Assembly (NCBI GenBank): GCA_041396905.1
Contig: JAWKXQ010000009.1
Coordinates: 1-64,000, forward strand
Direction: 5' to 3'
Length of the DNA: 64,000 nucleotides
From: JACXVD01 sp020446665
Lineage (GTDB): Bacteria; Pseudomonadota; Alphaproteobacteria; Sphingomonadales; Sphingomonadaceae
Both the position numbers and the translations under genes were made by a program. How positions within the stretch are numbered: position 1 is the first letter of the stretch; each line of letters starts with the position of its first letter. Below, in pieces: positions 26,276 through 34,204 of this stretch. The notes under the pieces are model-generated. The model had not been told where the DNA came from. It was given only the letters and a program-made list of their open reading frames with translations, and ran no database searches.

Positions 26276-27145
26276 ATGGCCGGACTGGCAATGGCGCCCA
26301 CGGGGCAGGGCTTTGGCGCTCTGGTGGAAGGGCTGGACATTCCCCGGGCAACTGGCAGCGAGCTGGATCAATGCCGCCAATGGCTGTTTGAACACGGCGC
26401 CCTGTTCATTCGCGGGCAGGAGCTTGACCCGCAGGCGCAGATTGACTTTGCCGAGGCGCTGGGCACGATTGTGGTTAATCGCTTCTTCACACCCGTTCCC
26501 GGCTTTCCCAAAGTCGCCCAATTACTGACCGAGCCGACGCAGGACTGGATCATCGGGGAAAACTGGCACACTGACCATTCCTATGATGTGGTCCCGGCAC
26601 TCGGCTCGATCCTCTATGCGGTAGAGGTTCCGCCAGTGGGGGGTGACACGCAATTTATCGGCATGCAGCCGGCCTATGACAGCTTGCCGCCTGATTTGAA
26701 GGAGCGGATCGAAGGGCTCATGGCCCGCCATGAAAGCGCGCATATCTTCGCGCCAAGCGAAGCGATCCGACTGGAAGAGGCGGCGGAGCGCAATGATGGC
26801 AATTACATGGAACGCGCAGCGACCTATCCCGAGGCGGTTCATCCTGTGGTGCTGAGCCACCCGGAAACCGGGCGCAAGGGCTTGTACGTCAATCCCGAAT
26901 TCACCACCGGCATTGTGGATATGGACAAGGAAGAGGGCGATGCACTGTTGCAGCAGCTCTATGACCATATTTTGCAGCCGCAGTTCCGCTATGTATGGAA
27001 ATGGCAACCCGGCTCGCTTGCCCTGTGGGATAATCGCTCGACTTGGCATAAGGCGATGAATGACCATCGTGGGCATCGTCGACTGATGCGGCGGATTACG
27101 CTGGAAGGGGTGCCATTGGATCAGGGAGCCAGAGCAGCGGCATGA
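26276..27145 (+). CDS. TauD/TfdA-family Fe(II)/2-oxoglutarate dioxygenase
   Basis: 289 residues with GGAGAGGGAG just before the ATG. The HxD iron motif is H98-T-D100 (ENWHTDHSY) and the distal histidine H258 (NRSTWHKAMND). R272 or R273 (RRLMRRITLEG) is placed to bind 2-oxoglutarate, so the active site looks complete. Family members hydroxylate or cleave sulfonates, phenoxyacetates and other small acids. Such an enzyme is not part of the canonical actinobacterial or Comamonas steroid pathway, so it may act on a substituent or sulfate ester, or on an intermediate special to this pathway. Overlaps the next gene by four bases (ATGA). Confidence 0.85.
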   Translation: MAGLAMAPTGQGFGALVEGLDIPRATGSELDQCRQWLFEHGALFIRGQELDPQAQIDFAEALGTIVVNRFFTPVPGFPKVAQLLTEPTQDWIIGENWHTDHSYDVVPALGSILYAVEVPPVGGDTQFIGMQPAYDSLPPDLKERIEGLMARHESAHIFAPSEAIRLEEAAERNDGNYMERAATYPEAVHPVVLSHPETGRKGLYVNPEFTTGIVDMDKEEGDALLQQLYDHILQPQFRYVWKWQPGSLALWDNRSTWHKAMNDHRGHRRLMRRITLEGVPLDQGARAAA

Positions 27146-28104
27146 GTGGAGCAGATGATCCGGTCCGCACCTTTCGCAATGCGCTGGGGGCCTTTGCCAC
27201 GGGCGTGACCATTGCGACCACGCTGGATGGAGAGGGGCAGCCGGTGGGTGTTACAGCCAGCAGCTTCAACTCGGTCAGCCTCGACCCGCCGCTGGTGCTG
27301 TGGTCGCTCGCCAAATCCAGCCTCTCGCGAGAGGCATTCTGCGGCAGCGGGCATTTTGCCGTGCATGTGCTGGCTGCGACGCAGGAAGACCTTTCCAACC
27401 GCTTTGCCAGATCGGGTGATGACAAATTTGCCGGGGTGGACTGGTCCGGCGGGCAGCTGGGTTCGCCATTGCTGGCCGATTTTGCGGCGCGGTTTGAATG
27501 CCGCACTCAGCACCAATATGAAGGGGGCGATCACATCATCCTGGTGGGCGAAGTGATCGATTATGAAGCGCGCGAGGCCGCGCCGCTGCTGTTTCACGGC
27601 GGGAGTTATGCCGAACGTCGCCCGCGTACGCGCAGCGCCGGTGATCCCCCCTCGGTCGATCTGGAACACGGCAATTTCAGCGACGATTTCCTGTTCTACC
27701 TGCTCAGCCGCGCGCATTTCCAGACGTCACGCCCCACGCGGGAAAAGCTGGCGGAAATGGGTCTGTCGATGAGCGAATATCTGACGTTGGCCTTGCTGAC
27801 GATGGAATCGCCCTTGTCAGCCTCTGCCATTGCCGAGCGGCTGGGCCACACCGGCCATGAACCGGCGTCAGACCATTTTGCGCGGCTGGCGGAGCAAGGC
27901 CTGATTACTGGCACTGCCGATGGCTATGATCTCGCTCCGGCGGGGCGCGATGTGTTTGTTGCCACGCTCGCCTTTGGCAAGGCGCTGGAAGCGGATCTGG
28001 CCGATCACTTTACCGAAGCCGAAATTGCCGAGACCAAGCGCGTATTGCGCCGGATTATTGAACTGACGGGTGAAGATGTGCCGATTGGCTGGCGTAATGG
28101 CTAG
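27142..28104 (+). CDS. Flavin reductase fused to a MarR-like domain (HsaB-type partner)
   Basis: 320 residues. Residues about 1-165 are a flavin reductase domain (TFRNALGAFATGVTIATT, ASSFNSVSLDPPLVLWSLA, GSGHFAVHVLA). Residues about 185-315 are MarR-like, with a winged helix (LSASAIAERLGHTGHEPASD). The same fusion is known in the C1 reductase of Acinetobacter p-hydroxyphenylacetate hydroxylase, where the MarR domain senses the phenolic substrate and controls flavin reduction. This protein probably supplies reduced flavin to the HsaA-like monooxygenases. It is also the only recognisable regulator-like domain within the island. Confidence 0.85.
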   Translation: MSGADDPVRTFRNALGAFATGVTIATTLDGEGQPVGVTASSFNSVSLDPPLVLWSLAKSSLSREAFCGSGHFAVHVLAATQEDLSNRFARSGDDKFAGVDWSGGQLGSPLLADFAARFECRTQHQYEGGDHIILVGEVIDYEAREAAPLLFHGGSYAERRPRTRSAGDPPSVDLEHGNFSDDFLFYLLSRAHFQTSRPTREKLAEMGLSMSEYLTLALLTMESPLSASAIAERLGHTGHEPASDHFARLAEQGLITGTADGYDLAPAGRDVFVATLAFGKALEADLADHFTEAEIAETKRVLRRIIELTGEDVPIGWRNG

Positions 28105-28160
28105 CCGTGGCCAATTGCCGATTGGCATTCATGTCGGCAGCGTATGGATGAACAGGAAAA

Positions 28161-28598
28161 ATGCTGGCCATGCATACTAATTCTGCACCGTCACCTGAAT
28201 GGACGGAAATCAACATCCCCGCCAATTTTCCTGCGCGGCTAGGCAGATTGTGGGTGAAGCAAGCAGCGCAGAGTGAGCCCATTCTGGGTGTCCGGATCGA
28301 GCCCGAGGATTGCAACAGCGAAATGTTCGCCCATGGCGGTTTCCTGCTCGCCTTTGCCGATATTGCGCTGTCTGTCTCGATCCTTGGTGTCACGTTGAGC
28401 ATGTCTGCCGATTTCATGAGAGCGGCACCTGTTGGCAGTTGGCTCGAAGCCCATGTCGAAATTCGCAAACGGTCAAGGAATCTGATCTTTGCCGAATTGC
28501 TGGGCAATGTATCGGGCAAAGACGTCTTGCGGGTTAGTGGCGTGTTCAAACCGCTCGACACTGTGCCGCAATGGCATGCGGACATATTCGGCTCTTAG
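28161..28598 (+). CDS. Hotdog-fold acyl-CoA thioesterase (PaaI-like)
   Basis: 145 residues. The ATG at 28161 has AGGAAAA upstream; one at 28170 is possible. The segment CNSEMFAHGGFLLAFADIAL has the HGG motif and acidic residue of PaaI-type hotdog thioesterases, followed by MSADFMRAAPVGSWLEAHVE. These enzymes release CoA from dead-end acyl-CoAs; the target here is presumably a steroid-ring acyl-CoA. Last gene of the plus-strand unit. Its stop codon lies inside a long inverted repeat. Confidence 0.75.
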   Translation: MLAMHTNSAPSPEWTEINIPANFPARLGRLWVKQAAQSEPILGVRIEPEDCNSEMFAHGGFLLAFADIALSVSILGVTLSMSADFMRAAPVGSWLEAHVEIRKRSRNLIFAELLGNVSGKDVLRVSGVFKPLDTVPQWHADIFGS

Positions 28599-28649
28599 AG
28601 CACATTCCGACCAATCACGGTGACCCAGACTAGTCGGAATGTGCTCTAA
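28595..28649. terminator. Perfect 17-bp inverted repeat between convergent genes
   Basis: Arms TTAGAGCACATTCCGAC (28595-28611) and GTCGGAATGTGCTCTAA (28633-28649) are exactly complementary around a 21-base loop. The repeat overlaps the thioesterase stop and ends three bases before the ligase stop. It probably terminates transcription in both directions; it also looks like a short dispersed repeat unit. Confidence 0.65.
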
Positions 28650-28652
28650 TAT

Positions 28653-30185
28653 TCAGCTCTGGCGCAGTTCCGTCTTCAGCACCTTGCCCGATGCGTTGAG
28701 TGGCAATGCCTCGACCACTTCCACCAGACGCGGGACCTTGTAATTGGCCATATTCTCTCGTGCCCAGCTGATAAGTTCCGCAGGCTCCGGCGCAGTGCCG
28801 GGGTGGGGTACGATAAAGGCCTTGCCAATCTCGCCCATCCGTTCATCCGGCACGCCGATCACGGCGACCATGCCCACTTGCGGATGGTCTGCCAGCAGCT
28901 TTTCAATTTCCGCCGGATAGCAATTGAACCCGCCGGAAATATACATGTCCTTCATCCGGTCGGTGATGCGGACATAGCCATCTGCATCCATCACGCCGAT
29001 ATCGCCTGTATGCAGCCACCCGTCAGCATCAATCGCTTCGGCTGTGGCCTCTGCATCGTCGAGATAACCCTTCATCACGCTATAGCCGCGCACATGGATT
29101 TCGCCGGTTTCGCCGCGTGGCAGTTCCTGCCCGTCCTCGCCTGCGATCTTCACTTCCAGACCGGGGATTGCCTTGCCCACGCTGGTGGCGATCAGCTCTG
29201 CATCATCCCCCCGGCGGCAAGCAGTGATGGTGGTGCATTCGGTCATGCCATAGGCGGTGACGGTGTCCACCAGCCCCAGCTCGCTGCGCATGCGGCGGAT
29301 CAGTTCAGGAGGTACGCTGGCCGCGCCGGTTGCCGCGCCGCGTAGTGACGAGGTGTCGAAATCCCGCTCAGCCTTAGCCGCCAGCAGCGACTGGTAGATG
29401 GTCGGAGGGCCGGGCAGGAAATTGATCTTCTCCCGCTCGATCACGCGGATCACTTCCGGGATGTCGAAGCTGGCCTGCGGCACGATCACGGCACCGGCGA
29501 TCAGCGCGGCGACCCAGCCTGCCTTGTAGCCAAAACTGTGAAAGAAGGGGTTGATGATCAGATAGCGCTCACCCGCCTGCAGCCCCATCACTTCCACCCA
29601 ATGGCGGAACATGGGCACGATCCGGTCATGGGTGGTGATCACCCCCTTGGGCGAACCGGTGGTGCCGCTGGTGAACATGATGTCTGACACATCTTCAGGC
29701 TTGAGCCGGGCGAGGGCAGCATCAACCGCCGCATCAGCCGCGCCTTTGCCCTGCGCCAGGAATCCTTCCAGATCGCGCCCGATCACCAGCACGCGCTGCA
29801 AATCGGGCAAAGCCTCGCCTTCCAGAAGTGCCGCGTAATCCGTGTCGAGGAAGTCATCGACAGTGAACAGCAACTTTGCCTGTGTCCGGCGCAATATGTC
29901 GCCCGCTTCACGCCCCTTCAGCCGGGTGTTGAGAGGGACAATGGCTGCACCCACGGTCAGCGCGCCCAGCGCGACGACGATCCATTCGCGGCAATTCGGG
30001 GCCCAGATGCCAATCCGGTCCCCATGGGTGATCCCAGCCGCAAGAAAGGCCGAGGCCGCCGCGCGCCCGCGCGCCCATAATTCGGCAAAGCTCCAGCTCT
30101 CGCCGTCTTCGATCAGGCCGGGCGCATCGCCCCATCGGGCCGCTGCATATTCAGCCACATGGGGGATGGTTTCCGGCTGCGTCAT
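28653..30185 (-). CDS. fadD3: Acyl-CoA ligase, FadD3-like (HIP-CoA ligase candidate)
   Basis: 510 residues. ATG at 30185, one base after the thiolase stop. AMP-forming ligase with the P-loop FTSGTTGSPKG at 171-181, the AYGMTECTT motif, DGWLHTGDIG, and the C-terminal catalytic Lys in NASGKVLK. FadD3 activates HIP, the C/D-ring acid left after ring A/B degradation, to HIP-CoA; length and company (FadE30-, IpdF-, IpdC- and IpdAB-like genes) fit that. Last gene of a 19-gene operon. Other acyl substrates cannot be excluded. Confidence 0.8.
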   Translation of the reverse strand: MTQPETIPHVAEYAAARWGDAPGLIEDGESWSFAELWARGRAAASAFLAAGITHGDRIGIWAPNCREWIVVALGALTVGAAIVPLNTRLKGREAGDILRRTQAKLLFTVDDFLDTDYAALLEGEALPDLQRVLVIGRDLEGFLAQGKGAADAAVDAALARLKPEDVSDIMFTSGTTGSPKGVITTHDRIVPMFRHWVEVMGLQAGERYLIINPFFHSFGYKAGWVAALIAGAVIVPQASFDIPEVIRVIEREKINFLPGPPTIYQSLLAAKAERDFDTSSLRGAATGAASVPPELIRRMRSELGLVDTVTAYGMTECTTITACRRGDDAELIATSVGKAIPGLEVKIAGEDGQELPRGETGEIHVRGYSVMKGYLDDAEATAEAIDADGWLHTGDIGVMDADGYVRITDRMKDMYISGGFNCYPAEIEKLLADHPQVGMVAVIGVPDERMGEIGKAFIVPHPGTAPEPAELISWARENMANYKVPRLVEVVEALPLNASGKVLKTELRQS

Positions 30186-30186
30186 C

Positions 30187-31389
30187 TCAGGCGACCTCGA
30201 ACAGCCCGGCAGCACCCATGCCACCCGCCACGCACATGGACACGACGACATATTTGACGCCGCGCCGCTTCCCTTCGATCAGCGCATGGCCGACCAGACG
30301 GCTGCCGGTCATGCCGAAGGGATGGCCCAGCGCAATCGCGCCGCCATTCACATTCAGGATTGCCGGGTCGATATCCAGCTTGCGCTGGCAATAGAGCGCC
30401 TGACTGGCAAAGGCTTCGTTGATTTCGAACAGGCCGATATCGGAGATTTTCAGGCCCGCGCGATCAAGCAGTTTGGGGATGGCGAAGACCGGGCCGATGC
30501 CCATTTCCTCCGGTCCGCAACCAGCGACCTGAAACCCGCGATAAATGCCCAGCACGGGCAGGTTCTCGCGCTGTGCGGTGGCGAGGTCCATCACCACCTG
30601 CGCCGATGCCCCGTCAGACAGCTGGCTGGCATTGCCCGCGGTGATGTGCTGGCCCTCGGCGACGTGCAGCCCGTTCTTGAAGACGGGCTTCAGGCTGGAC
30701 AATGCCTCGTAGGTGGTGCCCGCGCGCACGCCTTCATCTTTGGCGAGGGTTACCTCTTCCTTGCCGGTTTCATTGCCTTCCTTGTCGAACAGCGCCTTGG
30801 TGACAGTGATCGGCGCGATTTCATCGTCAAACGCGCCCGCTTCCTGTGCGGCGGCGGCGCGCTGCTGGCTTGTGGCGGCGAATTGATCCTGATTCTCGCG
30901 GCTCACGCCATAGCGGTCCGCCACGATCTCAGCCGTTTCGATCATCGCCATATAGGCATCGGGTTCGACCGAGTTGATATAGGTGCTGCGGTTGCGGAAT
31001 TGCGGCGTGTGCTTGTTGAGCGTGAGCGAGATCGTTTCCATCCCGCCTGCCACGGCGCAGTCCAGCTCATCACACATGATCCCGCGCGCAGCCAGCGCGA
31101 TGGCGTTCATGCCCGAAGAGCATTTGCGATCCATGGTGAAGCCGCCCGTGTCGTTGGACAGTTTCGACCCATGCACAGTCAACCGGCCGAGATTGTAGCT
31201 CTGCGTGTTCCAGTGATTGCCGACCCCGAGATAGAGGTCATCCACCCGCGCAGGGTCGATCCCCGCCCGGTCCAGCGCGGCATTGACCACGTGGGACGAC
31301 AGGACAGGTGCTTCGGTATCGTTGAAGGCCCCGCGATAGGCCTTGCCGATGCCGGTGCGGGCGGTGGAGATAATGGCTGCTTCGCGCAT
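30187..31389 (-). CDS. Acetyl-CoA acyltransferase (thiolase)
   Basis: 400 residues from the ATG at 31389, which has AGAGGA upstream. Nucleophile C90 (DRKCSSGM), base His in GGAIALGHPFGMTG and second Cys in MCVAGGMGAAG, so a complete thiolase active site. It cleaves a 3-oxoacyl-CoA in the ring C/D or side-chain degradation steps; FadA5 or FadA6 are plausible counterparts. A second thiolase is encoded at 36.6 kb, so the two probably act on different intermediates. Confidence 0.85.
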   Translation of the reverse strand: MREAAIISTARTGIGKAYRGAFNDTEAPVLSSHVVNAALDRAGIDPARVDDLYLGVGNHWNTQSYNLGRLTVHGSKLSNDTGGFTMDRKCSSGMNAIALAARGIMCDELDCAVAGGMETISLTLNKHTPQFRNRSTYINSVEPDAYMAMIETAEIVADRYGVSRENQDQFAATSQQRAAAAQEAGAFDDEIAPITVTKALFDKEGNETGKEEVTLAKDEGVRAGTTYEALSSLKPVFKNGLHVAEGQHITAGNASQLSDGASAQVVMDLATAQRENLPVLGIYRGFQVAGCGPEEMGIGPVFAIPKLLDRAGLKISDIGLFEINEAFASQALYCQRKLDIDPAILNVNGGAIALGHPFGMTGSRLVGHALIEGKRRGVKYVVVSMCVAGGMGAAGLFEVA

Positions 31390-31402
31390 GGGAATGATCC
31401 TC

Positions 31403-31780
31403 TCAGGAAATGTCGTGCATATTGCCGGGGCCCCAGAAGGCCCGCATTTCGATAACTTTGCCGTCTTCGTCAAAGCGGAATGTGTCGATCACGTCGATCC
31501 GCTTCTGCGAGCCTTCCCACTCCAGCAGAACGGCGAAGGGAAACACCGCATAGTCAGCCGCAAGCCGCACCGGTCCCAGCAATTCCAGCTTCGCGCCGGT
31601 CGCCATGGATCCCTGATAAAACGGCAGAATTTCCGCCTTCCCCTGCTTGATCGGGGTGCCCACCGGGTCTTCCACCGTGGCATTATCGGCAAAGATCGCC
31701 ACGGCACGTTCCGCATTGCCTTCGGCAAAGGCGGCGACATATTCGTGAACGGCGGCTTCCATCCTGGCGGGATCGGGCAT
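31403..31780 (-). CDS. ksi: Delta5-3-ketosteroid isomerase (KSI)
   Basis: 125 residues, the same length as Comamonas testosteroni KSI, from the ATG at 31780. The catalytic residues sit at identical positions: Y14 (VHEYVAAF), D38 (ATVEDPVG) and D99 (VIDTFRF). The end, VIEMRAFWGPGNMHDIS, also matches the KSI pattern. KSI moves the C5-C6 double bond of 3-oxo-delta5 steroids to C4-C5. This is one of the clearest single pieces of evidence that the island degrades steroids. It sits between MaoC and thiolase genes within the long operon. The isomerase may act on delta5 or on other unsaturated 3-keto intermediates. Confidence 0.9.
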   Translation of the reverse strand: MPDPARMEAAVHEYVAAFAEGNAERAVAIFADNATVEDPVGTPIKQGKAEILPFYQGSMATGAKLELLGPVRLAADYAVFPFAVLLEWEGSQKRIDVIDTFRFDEDGKVIEMRAFWGPGNMHDIS

Positions 31781-31785
31781 GATGC

Positions 31786-32244
31786 TTACTCCGGATAATA
31801 GCGGCTGATCGTATCGACCACGCAGGCGGGTTTCTCTTCGCCTTCGATCTCTACCGTAACGCGCACGACCGACTGGATCGCACCCTTCACTTCCTCGACC
31901 GTAACAATCTCTCCCGTGCCGCGAATGCGCGCGCCGCATTTCACCGGGTTGAGAAAGCGCAGCCGGTCTGCCCCGACATTCACCGCATGGCTAAAACCGC
32001 GCACTTCGATCAGCTGGGGCAGGAAGTGGTTGACCAGGCTCATCGTCAGATAGCCATGGGCGATGGTGGTGCCGAAGGGGCCGCTGGCAGCTTTCTCCGC
32101 ATCCACATGGATCCACTGTCGGTCTTCAGTCACTTCAGCAAAGCCGTCGATCCGGTCCTGTTCGATAGTCAGCCAGTCGGATGGGCCGAGCGCGGTGCCT
32201 TCGCTGCCGATCAGATCGCGCGGGCTGGTGTAGATTTTCGGCAT
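31786..32244 (-). CDS. MaoC-like enoyl-CoA hydratase
   Basis: 152 residues. Hotdog fold with the hydratase 2 motif: an acidic/His pair in EDRQWIHVDAEKA and the FGTTIAHGYLTMSL helix. Such single-domain MaoC proteins hydrate 2-enoyl-CoAs to (R)-3-hydroxyacyl-CoAs. Just downstream of the IpdF-like gene (gap of two bases), so it probably hydrates a HIP-CoA-derived enoyl-CoA. Confidence 0.8.
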   Translation of the reverse strand: MPKIYTSPRDLIGSEGTALGPSDWLTIEQDRIDGFAEVTEDRQWIHVDAEKAASGPFGTTIAHGYLTMSLVNHFLPQLIEVRGFSHAVNVGADRLRFLNPVKCGARIRGTGEIVTVEEVKGAIQSVVRVTVEIEGEEKPACVVDTISRYYPE

Positions 32245-32246
32245 GC

Positions 32247-33029
32247 TCAGGCCCTCTGGCTGGAGACGGAGAGGACTTCGCCCGTCATGTAGCTGGCAAG
32301 GTCAGAGGCGAGGAAGATCATCGCATTGGCGACTTCCCACACTTCCGCCGGGCGGCCAAAGGCTTCACGCGAGGAAAGCTCTGCCAGCAGATCATCCGTG
32401 GTCACTTTGGCGAGGAAGGCGTGCATCGCGATGGAGGGGGCGACCGCGTTGATCCGCACGCCAAACTCCGCCGCTTCCACGGCCGAACAGCGGGTAAAGG
32501 CCATGACGCCAGCCTTCGCCGCGGCATAATGCGCCTGCCCCTTTTGCGCCCGCCAGCCGAGGACGGAGGCGTTGTTGACGATGGCTCCGCGCTTTCGTTC
32601 CTGCATATGCGGCAGGAAAGCGCGGGTCATGCGGAAGACTGAATTGAGCGTCACATCCAGCACGCGGTGCCATTGATCATCGGTCATATCGACCACCGGC
32701 ACTTCACCGCCAAGCCCGGCATTGTTGATCAGCACATCGACATGGCCGAGTCCTGTGATGGCCGCATCGCGCAAAGCCTCGACCTGATCCTGCTGCGTCA
32801 CATCGCACAGGCAGGTGAGTGGGCGTTCGCAGCCCACTTCCTCTGCAATCCGGTCTGCCGCTTCGCCCAGCCGCCGCTCGTGAAAGTCGGAGATCAGCAC
32901 GCGCGCACCTTCTTCGGCAGCGCGTTTGGCCACGGCGTAGCCGATGCCGGTCCCGGCAGCCGCGGTAACGACCACTGTCTGCCCTTTGAGCAGGTCGCGG
33001 GCGGGTGGATAGGCGGGGGTCAGGCTCAT
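32247..33029 (-). CDS. ipdF: IpdF-like short-chain dehydrogenase
   Basis: 260 residues. Glycine-rich TAAAGTGIG cofactor motif, NNAGLG, and the catalytic Ser/Tyr/Lys in NNASVLGWRAQKGQAHYAAA. The stretches VLGWRAQKGQAHYAAAKAGV and SYMTGEVLSVSSQ are, from memory, characteristic of IpdF in the KstR2 regulon, which oxidises a ring C/D hydroxyacyl-CoA. It overlaps the FadE30-like gene by four bases. Close neighbours FadE30, IpdC and IpdAB support the assignment. Confidence 0.85.
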   Translation of the reverse strand: MSLTPAYPPARDLLKGQTVVVTAAAGTGIGYAVAKRAAEEGARVLISDFHERRLGEAADRIAEEVGCERPLTCLCDVTQQDQVEALRDAAITGLGHVDVLINNAGLGGEVPVVDMTDDQWHRVLDVTLNSVFRMTRAFLPHMQERKRGAIVNNASVLGWRAQKGQAHYAAAKAGVMAFTRCSAVEAAEFGVRINAVAPSIAMHAFLAKVTTDDLLAELSSREAFGRPAEVWEVANAMIFLASDLASYMTGEVLSVSSQRA

Positions 33030-34204
33030 TTGTCCCCCCTCGGCTCGCGCGGCAGGCCCAGACCACGTTCTGCGATCAGATTGCGCTGGATCTGGTTGGT
33101 TCCGCCATAGATCGTGTCAGCCCGCGAATAGAGGAACAGATTGGGCAACACGGACCATTCGTAATTCGGATTATCCGTCACTTCGCCCGCCTGACCCAGC
33201 ACGTCCATCGCCAGTTCGCCCAGGCTGCGGCGCCAGCTGGCCCACTGAATCTTGTAGGTAAGCGCAGCCCCGTCCACCTTGCTGTGATCGGTGTTGGAGA
33301 GCATCCGCAGCGCGCCATAGCGCATCAGCCGCAGCCCGGTTTCCGCCTTGGCGATCCGCTGGCGGATCAGCGGGTCATTGGCTGCGCCATTGGCCTTGGC
33401 GGCGGCAATGATCTCATCCAGCTCGTTGCGGAAAGCCATTTGCTGGCCCAGCGTGGACACGCCGCGTTCAAAGCTGAGCAGGCCCATGGCGATCTTCCAG
33501 CCATCGCCGACAGCGCCGATCAGGCTGTCTTCCGGGCAGCGTGCGCCATCGAAGAAGGTCTCGTTGAACTCCGCATCGCCATTGATCTGTTCGATCGGGC
33601 GCACTTCGATCCCCGGCTGATCCAGCTCCATCATCAGGAAGGTCAGCCCCTTGGGGCCTTTGGAGCCTTCTTCGGTACGGGTGACAACAAAGATCCAGTC
33701 GGAAATATGCGCAAGGCTGGTCCAGATTTTCTGGCCATCCACGACCCATTCCCCATTTTCCAGCCGCCCCTTGGTGCGGACACTGGCAAGGTCGGACCCG
33801 GCATTGGGTTCGGAAAAGCCCTGGCAGAAAATAGTCTTGCCTGCGGCAATATCGGGCAAGAAGCGTTGCTTCTGCTCTTCCGTGCCGAAGGTGAGTATGG
33901 TTGGCCCGGCCAGCTCGATCCCGATATGATTGACCCGGCCCGGCACGCCCGCACGGGCATATTCCTCGGCAAAGATCACCTGCTGGGCCAGTGTCGCCCC
34001 GCGGCCGCCCCATTGCCTGGGCCAGCCGATGCAGGACCAGCCATGCTCGCCCAGATGCTGTTCCCATTCCTTGCGCCGCTCTGCCTTTTCCGTGAGCGTG
34101 GTGATGCCCTTGATGTCGGCAAATTCGCCAGACATCTGAGCGTTGAGCCAGTCGGCGCATTCTTCGCGGAACTGCTCTTCCTCGGGCGAAAATCCCAGCT
34201 TCAT
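33026..34204 (-). CDS. fadE30: Acyl-CoA dehydrogenase, FadE30-like
   Basis: 392 residues. Acyl-CoA dehydrogenase of the steroid clade: GWPRQWGGRGATLAQQVIFA, FCQGFSEPNAGSDLASVRTK, GQKIWTSLAHISDW and FERGVSTLGQQM agree closely with FadE30. FadE30 dehydrogenates 5-OH-HIC-CoA in ring C/D degradation. Overlaps the next upstream dehydrogenase by four bases; the steroid enzymes often work as alpha2beta2 hetero-oligomers, and this gene pair fits that. Confidence 0.85.
   Translation of the reverse strand: MKLGFSPEEEQFREECADWLNAQMSGEFADIKGITTLTEKAERRKEWEQHLGEHGWSCIGWPRQWGGRGATLAQQVIFAEEYARAGVPGRVNHIGIELAGPTILTFGTEEQKQRFLPDIAAGKTIFCQGFSEPNAGSDLASVRTKGRLENGEWVVDGQKIWTSLAHISDWIFVVTRTEEGSKGPKGLTFLMMELDQPGIEVRPIEQINGDAEFNETFFDGARCPEDSLIGAVGDGWKIAMGLLSFERGVSTLGQQMAFRNELDEIIAAAKANGAANDPLIRQRIAKAETGLRLMRYGALRMLSNTDHSKVDGAALTYKIQWASWRRSLGELAMDVLGQAGEVTDNPNYEWSVLPNLFLYSRADTIYGGTNQIQRNLIAERGLGLPREPRGDK

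Noticed and set aside
29842..31455. 537-codon plus-strand frame opposite the ligase and thiolase
   Set aside because: Antisense shadow; the minus-strand genes have complete active sites and ribosome sites.
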